Origin: Saccharomonospora cyanea NA-134
GTDB taxonomy: Bacteria > Actinomycetota > Actinomycetes > Mycobacteriales > Pseudonocardiaceae
Assembly (NCBI RefSeq): GCF_000244975.1
Contig: NZ_CM001440.1
Location: forward strand, 3,642,325 to 3,706,324
Length of the DNA stretch: 64,000 bases
Reading direction: 5' to 3'
The notes under the pieces are model-generated. The model was not told the origin of the DNA and searched no databases. It saw only the letters and a program-made list of their open reading frames with translations. Every line of letters starts with the position of its first letter. The first letter of the stretch is position 1. This document shows positions 28,701 through 34,463 of this stretch, one piece after another. The translations under genes were made by a program, and so were the position numbers.

Positions 28701-29605
28701 GCGGCCGACACCACCTCCCGCTGGGAGGCGACGGTCGGTGCCGTGATCGTGCTCCGCCTGCGCCCGTGGTTGACTGCGGTACCGCGGATCACCCCGTAGA
28801 CGTGGTCGCCGTCGGCCAGCGCGTCGTCCAGCCGCCGCAGCAGCACCATCCCGACCCCGTCCCCGGGCACGAACCCGTCGGCGTCGCGGTCGAAGGTCTG
28901 GCACCGGCCGGTGGGGCTGAGCATGCGGGCCTTGGAGAACCCGACGTACTTCCACGGATGCAGGTTCAGGTTCACCCCGCCGGCGAGCACGGCGTCGGCC
29001 TCACCGGTGACGAGCGCCTGCACACCGAGGTGGACGGCGACGAGCGCGGACGCGCACGCCGCGTCGACCGACGTGCTCGCACCGCTGAACCCGAAGGCCT
29101 GGGACAGCCGGTTGGCGAGCAGGCAGTCGTAGACACCGAGTACCGAGTGGCTCTCCACGTCGTGGCCGGGGCTGGTCAGCTCGGCCATGTGGTCGCGTTC
29201 CATGTTGCCCACGTAGACGGCCGTGCGGAGTTCCCCCAGCGCGGCGGCGGTGGTGCCGGCGTCCTCGATGCAGGAGTGGGTGACCTCCATCAGCAGCCGC
29301 TGCAACGGGTCCAGCAGCTTCGCCTCGCGTGGCGAGATGCCGAAGAAGTCGTGGTCGAACGCGTAGGGCTCGTCCACGATCCCGCACCACTTGCTGATCG
29401 ACTTGTTGGGTACGGCACGGTCGGGGTCGTAGAACTCGGCCGGGTCCCACCGGTCGGCGGGAACCTCCCTGACCGAGTCGACGCGGTCACGCAGGTTCGC
29501 GTAGAACTCGCGGTGGTCACGCGCGCCCGGCATCCGACATCCGATGCCGACGACCGCGATCCGGGGCCCGGAGCCCGTGTTTCTTCTGGTCGACTGCTCG
29601 CTCAT
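13715..29605 (-). CDS. Three-module trans-AT polyketide synthase
   Basis: A 5296-residue PKS without any functional AT. Module 1: KS (Cys near 184 in VDAACASAL), then a region with AT remnant GHGAG, KR (about 1135, LVTGGTGGLG), ACP (IGLDSIV, about 1431). Module 2: KS (Cys about 1676, DTACAASL), DH (HRVDGVPIFP about 2131; LDAAFQ), KR (about 2592), ACP (YGFDSLAF, about 2889). Module 3: KS (Cys about 3149, DTACSSSL), an ACP-like insert lacking the phosphopantetheine Ser (about 3494, LTDLGVSG), DH with HRVHGERVLA where the last Pro is Ala (about 3700), KR (about 4167, YAAAS), C-methyltransferase (LELGAGTGSTS, about 4582), ACP (LGVDSIVAV, about 4837), then a C-terminal MDR-type ER (about 4903-5238). 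No TE, so the chain must pass to an NRPS or a free enzyme. I chose the ATG at 29605, which overlaps the AT-AT-ER stop (ATGA). The starter unit is unknown; the acyl-CoA ligase in the operon may supply it. Confidence 0.95.
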   Translation of the reverse strand: MSEQSTRRNTGSGPRIAVVGIGCRMPGARDHREFYANLRDRVDSVREVPADRWDPAEFYDPDRAVPNKSISKWCGIVDEPYAFDHDFFGISPREAKLLDPLQRLLMEVTHSCIEDAGTTAAALGELRTAVYVGNMERDHMAELTSPGHDVESHSVLGVYDCLLANRLSQAFGFSGASTSVDAACASALVAVHLGVQALVTGEADAVLAGGVNLNLHPWKYVGFSKARMLSPTGRCQTFDRDADGFVPGDGVGMVLLRRLDDALADGDHVYGVIRGTAVNHGRRRSTITAPTVASQREVVSAALAQAGVSPRDVTFVETHGTGTALGDPIEVEALRQVFGPASTDSGWCALGAVKTNIGHLEGAAGIAGLIKVLMMMAERRIVPNLHLRNLNPLIDLDGGPFRLASDNADWDPAAPGRPLLAGVSSFGFGGVNAHLVVEEFRAPERAPAPARPRPFLLSAASEEALRRLSVRWREGGWLDTPLADAATTLAVGRAHLPHRLGGVVTGAADVAALLEAAQAEEPVTRRWALRTGLLDVPGRDVLDTLATWEVFRELADDPAAASLREGGRGPAERCVYTALVASALLRLGLRPELVVGHGAGLWPALAVAGVLDLATAAALARGQHPAGAPGTPELPVAVPGSDRVVTPFAVDRHYLDGLRAASAPGGDELRPLLDLVGRLGGQRTFQANLRDWQLALADRDDELVLDPGAVRAPLVTALAAQNALDRLNRKWDLPLNRFVRDERTVELLDLVLDGVLEPREVLALVLDDPGASERVAASVAGRPDRPDLTDPARYPALRRSGALPADLASFEAWAAAARSTADTPVASGLSVVAVGGPAATTQVAEVTVPDGAEESLTESLVELWKRGVDVRWDRHPVGSEGTKVSLPTTEFVRTEHRVPPVAPVAPPSSPEPEDPPGAGIVELRARWERTRRAPAPETGGPVLVVVPSGATEVARAARRLPGSPRVVELGGRTRTDGGDSWVVEPDDTEAWHRVLDAVSRDDGGTRSVVLAVDGDVSVLAVVAVQLAKAAYGRHVRILAVGGQVGGTAAAELAALTGLARTLARETDTVRLRAVAVPGSLTEASTWDVVADELGRIDGTELVCHRDGVRTARRWVAAEPVPAEPGRQAVRPGGTYLVTGGTGGLGRLVTAHLLAVPGVRVALVGRSPDGGGHPSERVAYFRADVADAAQVVDVLARVRERFGPLTGVLHAAGVLRDGHLVHKSADDVRAVLAPKVLGAVNLDRATRDEPLEVFALFSSMVGAVGNPGQADYAMANAFLDQFAEIRETLRAAGERSGRSVSIGWPVWRDGGMTVTDRGVLGEHTGVLPMPTATGLAALDRLLSTGGGARPFVYGVPDRVAALLDPEPAAPESPVEVETPDTAPVSAPGDGAPSGERVSEWARDYVATLIGELRGVPAEEIDLDLGLDRIGLDSIVISEFNAKVEAQLGAVGETLLFESRTLAAAAERIAERRPAELAARYGTPAPTGVELRTEAVPTPPPTARHEDEPDDGDVAVIGLAGRYPMAPDLDTFWRNLAAGRDCVTTVPPTRWDPDTADAYCRSGAFLDGVDEFDPLFFGISPREAEVMDPQERLFLQTAWHTFEDAGYPPRRLGDPAVPGARSVGVFVGVTTQTYLLWGPEQQRAGHAVVPPSPQWSIANRVSYWLDLRGPSMPVDTACAASLTAVHLAARSMAAGECAMALVGGVNLYLHPAKYDWLCSLQMLSRTGRCHTFGADADGFVPGEGVGAALLKPLRAALADGDRVLGVIKGTAVNHGGRTTGFTVPSPVAQGHLVETALADAGVDPGTVGYVEAHGTGTALGDPIEITGLGRAYAGVAEGSCAIGSVKTNIGHLESASGMAGLTKVLLQFRHGKLVPSLHSDEPNPRIDFAATPFTVQRTLADWPRRHRDGVELPRRAGISSFGAGGANAHVVVEEAPRVPRERGPEGGEHLVVVSANDTERLRVHCANLAAAIRERAGELRLSEVAYQLQVRREPLAQRLALLADDPVVLADRLAAFAEERPITGPHWTTTHDRDARDAARAALPHAVAVRDWAAIAAAWVAGLDVPWESLHDVVPPHVSLPTYPFARERYWLPELPGAASGEGRHPFGLRRSPGGARVEFTGREPVLAQHRVDGVPIFPAAGCLELMREAAGHRIEPGGMVRLRNTVWSAPILVSEPRTLWVSHTGTDVEVRGTGADGELLTHVTGRIETGPAPELDRLDVDALRNRCTDTVEGSELYREVRGRGLDLGTLYQAVERLHWNADEAVSELRLPVADDADRYVLHPGVLDAAFQASLWLLGRRSDRLHLPFSMGGVEILGPTPSRGFAHVVLRTVTDTGSKLEVRLADESGRVVLRVVDFWVRPWQAPRDPATGTETVRTPPDGGSFFRPEWVDAERTEHRAPGSVLVLASAEEEGAALAEGFAEHADRTVVAVPGAAFAEHTPDHYVIRPEIGADAGRLLAHAGPVDTVVFAWPRQPGPDVAARLDDGLLPLFHLVHALLTDSDKRPVRLVCAIPAGVPEYQALGGFLRTVSLESTRISFVLVEGATPAQLTAETLGAAAGSEVRHTGGRRTVRRWRRFRPAPGDTPALRRGGVYLVTGGAGGLGALVAEWLARTAGARVVLAGRSPEDTRVRAILDRVRAAGGEARYVVADVSTRDGAVAAVGVADDEFGALHGIVHCAGVLRDDYLVRQSPEKLREVVAGKVLGATHLDGATAGRTLDFLCLFSSLASALGSAGQAGYAYANAVLDAYAAVRPGRTVSVDWPLWADGGMGVDAEVAEWLRVNLGLRPLGTETGLAALGAVLGGPDRQVVFVPGDGDAVARQLGVDPHADSGVVSGAVTAGSEVSEAAATSETSGGVAPGVRDLLVAEIAGIVKLDPARVEPHRALGDYGFDSLAFGRLANRLVERLGVDITPALFFEYTTVEAVVEHLTTTYPTELAAHHAQAAPEPERVARPVPAVTTVPVSAPVPVPDAPAPARPTGPEPIAVIGMHGMLPGSSDLAEYWRNLDAGRDLVTEIPQDRWDWREWYHTTAGPGRTNSKWGGFLPEVDRFDARFFGISPREAELMDPQQRLFLQTAYKAVEEAGYRPSDLARGTTGLFVGVGSHDYYDLLRDAGVPVEAFTTTGMFHAILANRVSYLLNLSGPSFPVDTACSSSLVALRSAVESLRAGSCDTAIVGGVNLLLSPTVYISFSRAGMLSPTGRCRTFDASADGYVRAEGVGALLLKPLSAAERDGDHVHAVIRGSAVNHGGKVNTLTTPNPTAQADVIVRAFEEGGVDPETVGYLELHGTGTALGDPIEINGVKRAFGELRDRAGLPRLTEPTTLIGSVKTNIGHAESAAGLAGIFKVILAMKHGRIPGTLHLDQLNPQIRLADSPLSIVDQATRWPRRRADDGTELPRRAGVSSFGFGGVNGHVVLEEYRADPPSPGTGEQVFVLSARDTDRLREYAAALADAVRPRPEAGERASGTASASGLTEAVADLLGVTPADVAVDEPLTDLGVSGPYARLLSDRLADAGWPVLDPAVLAAGTIAKLAATNGPESAADASPSPAGELADIAYTLQVGREPMSHRLAVVTDSAVTLADELRAFADGGTPGPRTSVGVSGDDRGAETVAGGPRELARRWVSGGTVDWTALHTGRRPRRVSLPTYPFARDRYWVPRPPSGERQPGPAPAVADVVRTGMPDGDGEVVFRTRLSAGDPLVDQHRVHGERVLAGVVQLDLAAAALARHRTGTHRLTRLSWTSPLVVPSSGREILVRLVDTDGGVTHRVETCDDGEVVTHSTGRWERIDGEPAGMSPIDVEAVRRRCPTEVDEAAIYATFERIDIRYGPLFRGLRTAWVGDGELLARVTTDAESAPDATLHPTVLDAALQAITVLEGCEPGRTRLPFSVEAVELRGSVPLRGYVHVRALPGGGHDVVVLDEGGAPRVVLREVTVRSEPDPLAGFFHRPEWAEQPAPVTAPPRGGFLIVHPAQAYGIDRALAARADGPVWRIELGTRNRATGERTWEVDVADPDFTGCLTRMADVRHVWFLGGLSTAGGESVRPGAPLLFRLVRALADTDLVQRIETLRSVTGGAQDAGGRRITNPAGAALIGFTKSLAREYGHLGVSCVDLGDEPIDPEWAADALLAEPARQDNREVALAGGRRLVRRLRPVALPPPTRPPFRDGGCYLVVGGTGGIGLALAEHLASTVSARLVLVGRSPLGARIEAALENLVRLGGRATYEQADITDADALRAVIAKARTQGPLHGVVHAAMVLHDGIVERLTEERFDAVLAPKADGTRVLGEVLASEPLDFLLVASSVQSFTGAAGQANYAAASTAQDAFAHHLAAQARYPVYVVNWGPWASVGRVAHDSYRDSLTSRGYRPIPTSLGMAAIERVLASDERQLVALHADTPVLDSIGVTGEPAVTGTTAVVAHRADAAEQEALDAFVRAALWHAVDRLGLVGTSGRTRPRTEFTERFGALPKYRRLVEALVRILLDAGFLVEEADGVTVAGTAPRPEAPDPEPLRRRFPGLAARLDLVDRCLAALPDVLTGARPGTEVLFPRGSMELVTAIYRGEALVDYCNAVVAEQVVAAAPRTGRPVRVLELGAGTGSTSEVVLAALRGAGVTVEYDFTDVARGLVRQAEARLDRSGADVRFRELDVERPVEAQGFAAGHYDVVLAGNVLHAVRDLDAALGEVRRLLAPEGRLVFTEVTAVQPFHTVTFGLLDGWWHFTDEHRRLPGSPLLDEHLWRHRLEATGFTGVTVLGRAAGPGSLPQRVFTAGVAGDPRPSTPSAPSALSSERPGTSPAEAARPEPEVPAAPARRGSLDEAVRSLVAERVAECLGLAVEQIDPDVSLPSLGVDSIVAVELANRLSDAIGVVLKTVVVFDHPTVGALSAHLVERHGAELAARLAPAPAPAPATVPEPPAPAARGDFRAVRFERPGGPGDLRIVPIEPVAPAAGEVEVLVKAFPINFSDFLLARGLYPLMPDFPFTPGVEVSGVVRRVGPGVRSVRPGDEVIALTRPEMGGQASVVVTDENFVVAKPVGVSHEEACGFAVPFLAMYLAFERAAVRPGERVLIPAATGTNGLVAVQLAKLAGAEVIATASAPHKIAYLEGLGVPDAIDHQRANVVEEVLRRTGGTGVDVVINSLGGEATQQGLDVLAPGGRYVETAVFGLQSSTGLDLSRLVDNQSFHSLNTKKYFLRHPERRAEYLRLAVEHLASGRVRPTVAHVLPFDRVTEAYALKEDRGLIGRVVVRVPDPEGTGGEHTDPEVTVAQRLLDTVAREFGVPRERLSPDDPALRGLVRHISTARGTGEVGAT

Positions 29606-32600
29606 GCGCTCGCTCCTGCCGGGCGGAACGCGACGGTGCCACGGCCGAGGTGATCGGCCGCGGCGCTCATCAGCCGTTCCGCGATCTGGTCGACATGTCG
29701 GTCGCGCCAGCGCTCCAGTTCGGTCCCCTCGACCCACTGGTTGAACGCGCCCAGCGCCGGTCCACACTGGATCTGGAAGTCGGTCCTGCGTTCCTCGTCG
29801 CCCTCGACGGCCAGGCGGCGGCTCTCCGCGAGGTACCAGCGGAACACCAGTGCCATCCGATGGCGAGGATCCCGCTCGGCCCGCTCGATCTGGGCGGGGT
29901 CGCGCTCGGCGAAGTAGGCGGCGGTCTCCCGCCACACCGCCTCGAAGTCGCGGCGGAACCACCTCTTCTGGATCACGGTCGCGGTCTCGGCGTCGAGGTC
30001 GTCGAGCGACGAGTGGTGCAGGTACAGCTCCCGTAGCCTGCGCGCTCGCGCGGGGAAGAACACCCCACGCCGCAGCACCTGTGCCTGCTCACCGGTCTCG
30101 AACCCGCCCGCGGTCGGCACGTAGTCGGTGTCGGCGACCGTGATGCGTTCGAGCAGGTCCTTGGCCACGTCGCTGATCCCCGCCTCGGCGGTGCACAGGT
30201 TCACCGACCCGGTGAGCACGAAATCGGCGCCGAGGAGGAAGGCGGCGGCCACGGCCTCGGGCGTGCCGAGACCCCCCGCCGCGCCGACCCGCACCCCGGG
30301 TGCCAGCCGGTCACGCAGGCGCCGCACGGCGGGAAGCAGCACCGGATGGCTACCCCGCTCGGTGTGGCCGCCGGAGTCGGCCGCCACGCAGACGTCGTCG
30401 GCCGCGGGCACGATGGTGGCGAGTTCGGCCTGCTCCGCGGTGATCACGCCCTCGGCCCGCAACTCGCGCAGCAGCGGTTCCGGCACCGGGCGCAGGAACC
30501 GCTCGGCGACGTCCGGCCTGGACACCTTGACGAGAATCCGGTTGCGCGGAACCGCCGCACCACCGCCGTCCCGGGTGAGCCCGGTGACCCGGTACCGGGC
30601 GAGTGCGCGGGTGACGCGGGTGAACTCCGACGCCTCGACCACGCGCACCCCACGGTCGAGGCACAGCTCCACCAGAGCCTCCTCGGCGCCGGGGTCGTGC
30701 GGCACGCCCACCCCGAACGGACGCTCGCCCAGTGCGGCCCGGATACGGTCGACGGCCGCGCCGACGCGGTCGGCACCGAGCCCTCCGGCGCCGAAGAACG
30801 CCAGCAGTCCCGCGCGCCCCGCCCGCACCACCAGCTCGTCGGAGGAGATCCCGCGGTACATCGAGCCGCACACGTAGGCGTGCCGGACACCGTGAGCCGA
30901 GCGGAACGCGGCACTGCCGAGGGCGACGGCACTCCGGGCCGGGGCGACGGAAGGCATGACGGTGGGCGTGGCAGTGGGCGTGGCGGTGGGCGTGGCGGTG
31001 GGCGCTGGGGACACGGGCGTCTCGGGAGCCGCCTTCCGCTCCGGTGCGTCGCGGATCGCCGTCACCAGCTTGGTCAGTACCCGGCCCGGCCCCACCTCCA
31101 CGAGGTCGGTGACGCCGTCGGCCAGCAGCCGCCGCACTCCGTGCTCCCAGCGGACGGGGCTCACGAGCTGGTCGACGAGCATCGGCCGGATGTCACCGTC
31201 CGGATACGGCCGCCCGGTCACGTTCGCGATCACCGGCACCGTCGGGGACCGCAGGTCCAGCTCGCGGAGGAACCGGCCGAACTCGGCGGCGGCCGGGGCC
31301 ATGTGTCGCGAGTGGAACGCGCCACTCACCCGCAGCGGCACGTACGCCCGCGCTCCCGCCTCCAGGAAGGCCGGCTTCGCACCCAGCACGGCCTCCCTCG
31401 GCCCCGAGACCACCACCTGCTCACCGGAGTTGACGTTGGCCAGGTCGATGTCTCCGAGCGTCTCCGAGGAGAGCACCGCCCGGACCGCCTCCTCACCGAG
31501 ACCGATCACCGCGGCCATGGCTCCGTCCACCATCCCGGCCATGAGTTCACCGCGCCGGCGCACCATCCGCAGCCCGGTGCCGAAGTCGAACGCACCCGCG
31601 GCCCACAGGGCGTTGAACTCGCCGAGACTGTGACCCGCGAAGAATCCGGGGGACGTGCCGTGGTCGCTCTCCCAGGCCCGGTAGTGCAGCGCGTTGGCGA
31701 CGAACAGGGCGGGCTGGGTGAACTCGGTCCGGTTCAGTTCCCCCCGCGGGTCCTCGGTGCACAACTCCGCCACCGAGTACCCGAGGATCTCGTCGGCCTC
31801 GGCCACGAGGTCGGGAAACCGCGTGAAGAGGTCCCCGGCCATGCCCACCGACTGCGAGCCCTGCCCGGGGAACAGCACCGCCGTCCGGGTGCCGCGGCGC
31901 GGTGGCGCCGGACGCGACCGGAAGATCTCACGCAGCCGCGTCAACCCCGAATCCGCCGGAGCGAACGGGTCGATCATCGCCACCGCCGTGGCTCCCGACC
32001 CGGGCCGGAGGTTGTGGGTGGCGAAGGTCGCGAGTGTCGGTGACGGCCCAAGATCGACGTAGCACAGGTCGTCGTGCTCACGTTCGAGCAGCCGGACGGC
32101 GTCGGCGAACCGGATCGGCCCGCGCACGGTGTTCCACATGTGCGCGGGAGTGACCTCGTCGACGAACGTCGCGGTGGCGCACGACACCAGTGACAGCTTC
32201 GGCGCGTGCAGGGGAATCGTCGCCATCATCCGCTGGTACGGCTCCGCCACCGCGTCGACCTGGGCCGAGTGGAAGGCGAACCGCACGGGCAGCTGCTGAC
32301 AGGCGATCCCCTCGGTCCGCAGGCGCTCCTGCAGCCGGTCGAGCGTCACGGGGGTACCCGACACCACGAAGTGCCGGTCGTAGTTCACCGCGGCCAGCTC
32401 CAGTCCACTCCACCGAGGACTGTCCGGGTCGAACCGGGACACGTCGTCGAGGACGGCGGCCATCCCGCCCGGCGGGCACAGCTGTTCGGTGAGCCGGACC
32501 TGGGCGGCGATCGCGCGGGTCAGGTGCTCGCGGTCGAGGACCCCGGCCGTGGTGGCGGCGGCGTACTCCCCCAGGCTCGTTCCCAACACGTAGTCCGGCC

Positions 32601-32877
32601 CGACTCCCTCGGCCAGCAGCATGTCCAGCAGCGCGAGCTCGATCATGAGAATCGCCGGGTGGGTGTGGGCGAACCGGTCGAACGGGTCGGTGACGCCCCG
32701 GTCCTTCCGGTACATCTCGTCGAGCATCCCGGGCAGGCCGGCGTCGGCGAACATCGTGTCCAGCTCCCGCAGTGTGCGGTCGAACACCGGGTGGATGGTC
32801 CGCAACTGGCGCCCCATGCCGTAGAACTGCGAGCCCTGTCCGGCGAACATGAACACCGTCCGCTTCGGCACCCTCAC
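29602..32877 (-). CDS. Trans-acting AT-AT-ER protein
   Basis: A 1091-residue protein of the type found in trans-AT PKS clusters (LnmG, PedC/PedD and BaeE relatives). AT1 starts FMFAGQGSQFYG and has the nucleophile motif GTSLGE near residue 110. AT2 starts VLFPGQGSQSVG near 340 and has GHSLGE near 415. A proline/threonine-rich linker follows. From about 660 there is a PfaD-type flavin enoyl reductase (GSMYRGISS, GAAGGLGTPEAV). In this family one AT usually loads malonyl and the other may proofread acyl chains; which does what cannot be told here. It serves the AT-less PKS, and the PfaD domain may reduce enoyl groups in trans. The GTG at 32877 is my choice from three GTGs behind GGGAGAGGGA. It lies 40 bp after the ligase gene and overlaps the PKS start. 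Confidence 0.93.
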   Translation of the reverse strand: MRVPKRTVFMFAGQGSQFYGMGRQLRTIHPVFDRTLRELDTMFADAGLPGMLDEMYRKDRGVTDPFDRFAHTHPAILMIELALLDMLLAEGVGPDYVLGTSLGEYAAATTAGVLDREHLTRAIAAQVRLTEQLCPPGGMAAVLDDVSRFDPDSPRWSGLELAAVNYDRHFVVSGTPVTLDRLQERLRTEGIACQQLPVRFAFHSAQVDAVAEPYQRMMATIPLHAPKLSLVSCATATFVDEVTPAHMWNTVRGPIRFADAVRLLEREHDDLCYVDLGPSPTLATFATHNLRPGSGATAVAMIDPFAPADSGLTRLREIFRSRPAPPRRGTRTAVLFPGQGSQSVGMAGDLFTRFPDLVAEADEILGYSVAELCTEDPRGELNRTEFTQPALFVANALHYRAWESDHGTSPGFFAGHSLGEFNALWAAGAFDFGTGLRMVRRRGELMAGMVDGAMAAVIGLGEEAVRAVLSSETLGDIDLANVNSGEQVVVSGPREAVLGAKPAFLEAGARAYVPLRVSGAFHSRHMAPAAAEFGRFLRELDLRSPTVPVIANVTGRPYPDGDIRPMLVDQLVSPVRWEHGVRRLLADGVTDLVEVGPGRVLTKLVTAIRDAPERKAAPETPVSPAPTATPTATPTATPTVMPSVAPARSAVALGSAAFRSAHGVRHAYVCGSMYRGISSDELVVRAGRAGLLAFFGAGGLGADRVGAAVDRIRAALGERPFGVGVPHDPGAEEALVELCLDRGVRVVEASEFTRVTRALARYRVTGLTRDGGGAAVPRNRILVKVSRPDVAERFLRPVPEPLLRELRAEGVITAEQAELATIVPAADDVCVAADSGGHTERGSHPVLLPAVRRLRDRLAPGVRVGAAGGLGTPEAVAAAFLLGADFVLTGSVNLCTAEAGISDVAKDLLERITVADTDYVPTAGGFETGEQAQVLRRGVFFPARARRLRELYLHHSSLDDLDAETATVIQKRWFRRDFEAVWRETAAYFAERDPAQIERAERDPRHRMALVFRWYLAESRRLAVEGDEERRTDFQIQCGPALGAFNQWVEGTELERWRDRHVDQIAERLMSAAADHLGRGTVAFRPAGASA
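30961..31010. repeat. 12-bp tandem repeat encoding a Thr-Ala-Thr-Pro linker
   Basis: About four near-identical 12-bp units (GTGGGCGTGGCG) lie inside the AT-AT-ER gene. On the coding strand they give a TATP repeat that joins AT2 to the enoyl reductase domain. Such a flexible linker can vary in copy number between strains. Confidence 0.8.
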
Positions 32878-32917
32878 CACTCCCTCTCCCGTCGGTGGAC
32901 CCCGAGGCCATCGGGTC

Positions 32918-34441
32918 TCATGACCGGAACCGGCTGCGCAGCTCGTGCTTGAGTACCTTCCCGGCGCCGGAGAGCGGCAGTTCGTCCACGAAGTCGTAGC
33001 CGCGGGGAACCTTGTAGTTGGCCAGCCGCGCCCGCACGTGGGCGTCCAGCTCGGCCGGGTCCGGGTGGCGGTCACCGGCGGGCACGACGACCGCGTGCAC
33101 GCGCTCGCCGTAGCGGTCGTCCGGCAGCCCGATGACCGCGCACGTGGCGACCAGCGGATGCTCGTGCAGGACGTTCTCGACCTCGGCGGAGTACACGTTC
33201 TCGCCACCGGTGATGATCATGTCCTTGATCCGGTCGACCACGTACAGGTAGCCGGCCTCGTCGAGGTATCCCGCGTCACCGGTGTGCATCCAGCCGTCGC
33301 GCACCACCTCGGCGGTCAGCTCGGGCTTGCCCCAGTACCCGAGCATCAGGTGCCCGCCCCGGGTGACGATCTCGCCCACGGTGCCTCGCGGCACCTCACC
33401 GCCGTCGGGGGCGACGACCCGGACCTCCGAGTGCGGGGCGGCACGGCCCGCCGAGTAGCGGTGCGGACCCGCGTGGTCGGAAGGGCCGAGCAGCGTGATC
33501 GCCGGCGACAGTTCGGTCATCCCGTAGGCCTGCACCAGTTCCACGTGCGGGAACAGCTCCGAGGCCCGGTCGAGCAGTTCGGCGGGCATCGGCGCCGCCG
33601 CGTACACCAGCCGCCGCAACCCGGCGAACGCCGCCGGGTCGAAGTCCGGGTGGTCGAGGACGATCCGCAGCATGGTCGGCACCAGGAACAGGTCGGTCAC
33701 CCCGTGCTCGGGCAGCGCGGCGAGCAGCGCGGCCGGGTCGAAGGCCGGGATGGTGACCTGGGTGTTGCCCGTGAGCGACTGCATCACCCAGTGCGCGAGG
33801 TCCCCGAGATGGAACATGGGAGCGGCGTGCAGGAACCGGCCACCGGGGGTGGTCATGAACCCGGTGGCCACACATCCGAGCGCGGACGTCAGCATCCCGG
33901 CGTGGCTCAGGGCCACGCCCTTCGGCGCGCCCGTGGTGCCTCCGGTGTAGAACAGCGCTGCGAGAGCGTCTCCGCCGCGCCGCGCGTCCGGCACCGGGTC
34001 GCAGGCCGCGACGAGGTCCTCGTAGGACACCCAGCCCTCGGGCGTCGGTCCCTCACCGGCGTACACGACGTGCTTGACGCCGGGGCATTCGGCCAGCAAC
34101 GCGGGCACGGCCGGAGCGAAGGTGTCGTCGACGAGGAGCACGCGGGCGTCGCAGTCGTTGAGCCCGTACACCACCTCCGGTTCGGCCCAGCGGGTGTTCA
34201 CGGGTGCCAGCACCGCGTCCGCCCAGGGCACCGCCATCAGGTGTTCCAGGTAGCGGTCGGAGTTCAGGGCGTACATCGCGACCCGGTCGCCGGATTCGAC
34301 GCCCAGTGAACGGAGCCCACCGGCCAGCCGGGCGACCCGCTGGACGTGGGTGGTGAAGTCGCGGGCCCGGTCGCCGTGGATCGTGGCGATCCGGTCCGGG
34401 AACTGCTGCAGCGCGCGGTGCAACGGCTGGGTCAGGTACAT
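32918..34441 (-). CDS. Acyl-CoA synthetase / AMP-dependent acyl ligase
   Basis: A 507-residue ANL-superfamily enzyme. It has the P-loop-like FYTGGTTGAPKG, the A5 motif QAYGMTE, HTGDAGYLDEAGYLYVVDR and the C-terminal catalytic Lys in GAGKVLKHELR. Sequence style is that of medium/long-chain or aryl acyl-CoA ligases rather than NRPS A domains. The gene lies between the beta-lactamase-fold hydrolase (22 bp) and AT-AT-ER (40 bp) in the core operon. A likely job is activation of a carboxylic acid as starter for the first KS, which has no loading module, either as CoA ester or by loading an ACP directly. The actual acid is not predictable. Confidence 0.9.
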   Translation of the reverse strand: MYLTQPLHRALQQFPDRIATIHGDRARDFTTHVQRVARLAGGLRSLGVESGDRVAMYALNSDRYLEHLMAVPWADAVLAPVNTRWAEPEVVYGLNDCDARVLLVDDTFAPAVPALLAECPGVKHVVYAGEGPTPEGWVSYEDLVAACDPVPDARRGGDALAALFYTGGTTGAPKGVALSHAGMLTSALGCVATGFMTTPGGRFLHAAPMFHLGDLAHWVMQSLTGNTQVTIPAFDPAALLAALPEHGVTDLFLVPTMLRIVLDHPDFDPAAFAGLRRLVYAAAPMPAELLDRASELFPHVELVQAYGMTELSPAITLLGPSDHAGPHRYSAGRAAPHSEVRVVAPDGGEVPRGTVGEIVTRGGHLMLGYWGKPELTAEVVRDGWMHTGDAGYLDEAGYLYVVDRIKDMIITGGENVYSAEVENVLHEHPLVATCAVIGLPDDRYGERVHAVVVPAGDRHPDPAELDAHVRARLANYKVPRGYDFVDELPLSGAGKVLKHELRSRFRS

Positions 34442-34463
34442 CCGGATCCCTCTACTCGTGCGG

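Noticed and set aside
30961-31010. Repeat array as a regulatory or CRISPR-like feature
   Set aside because: It lies inside the AT-AT-ER coding frame and simply encodes a TATP linker.
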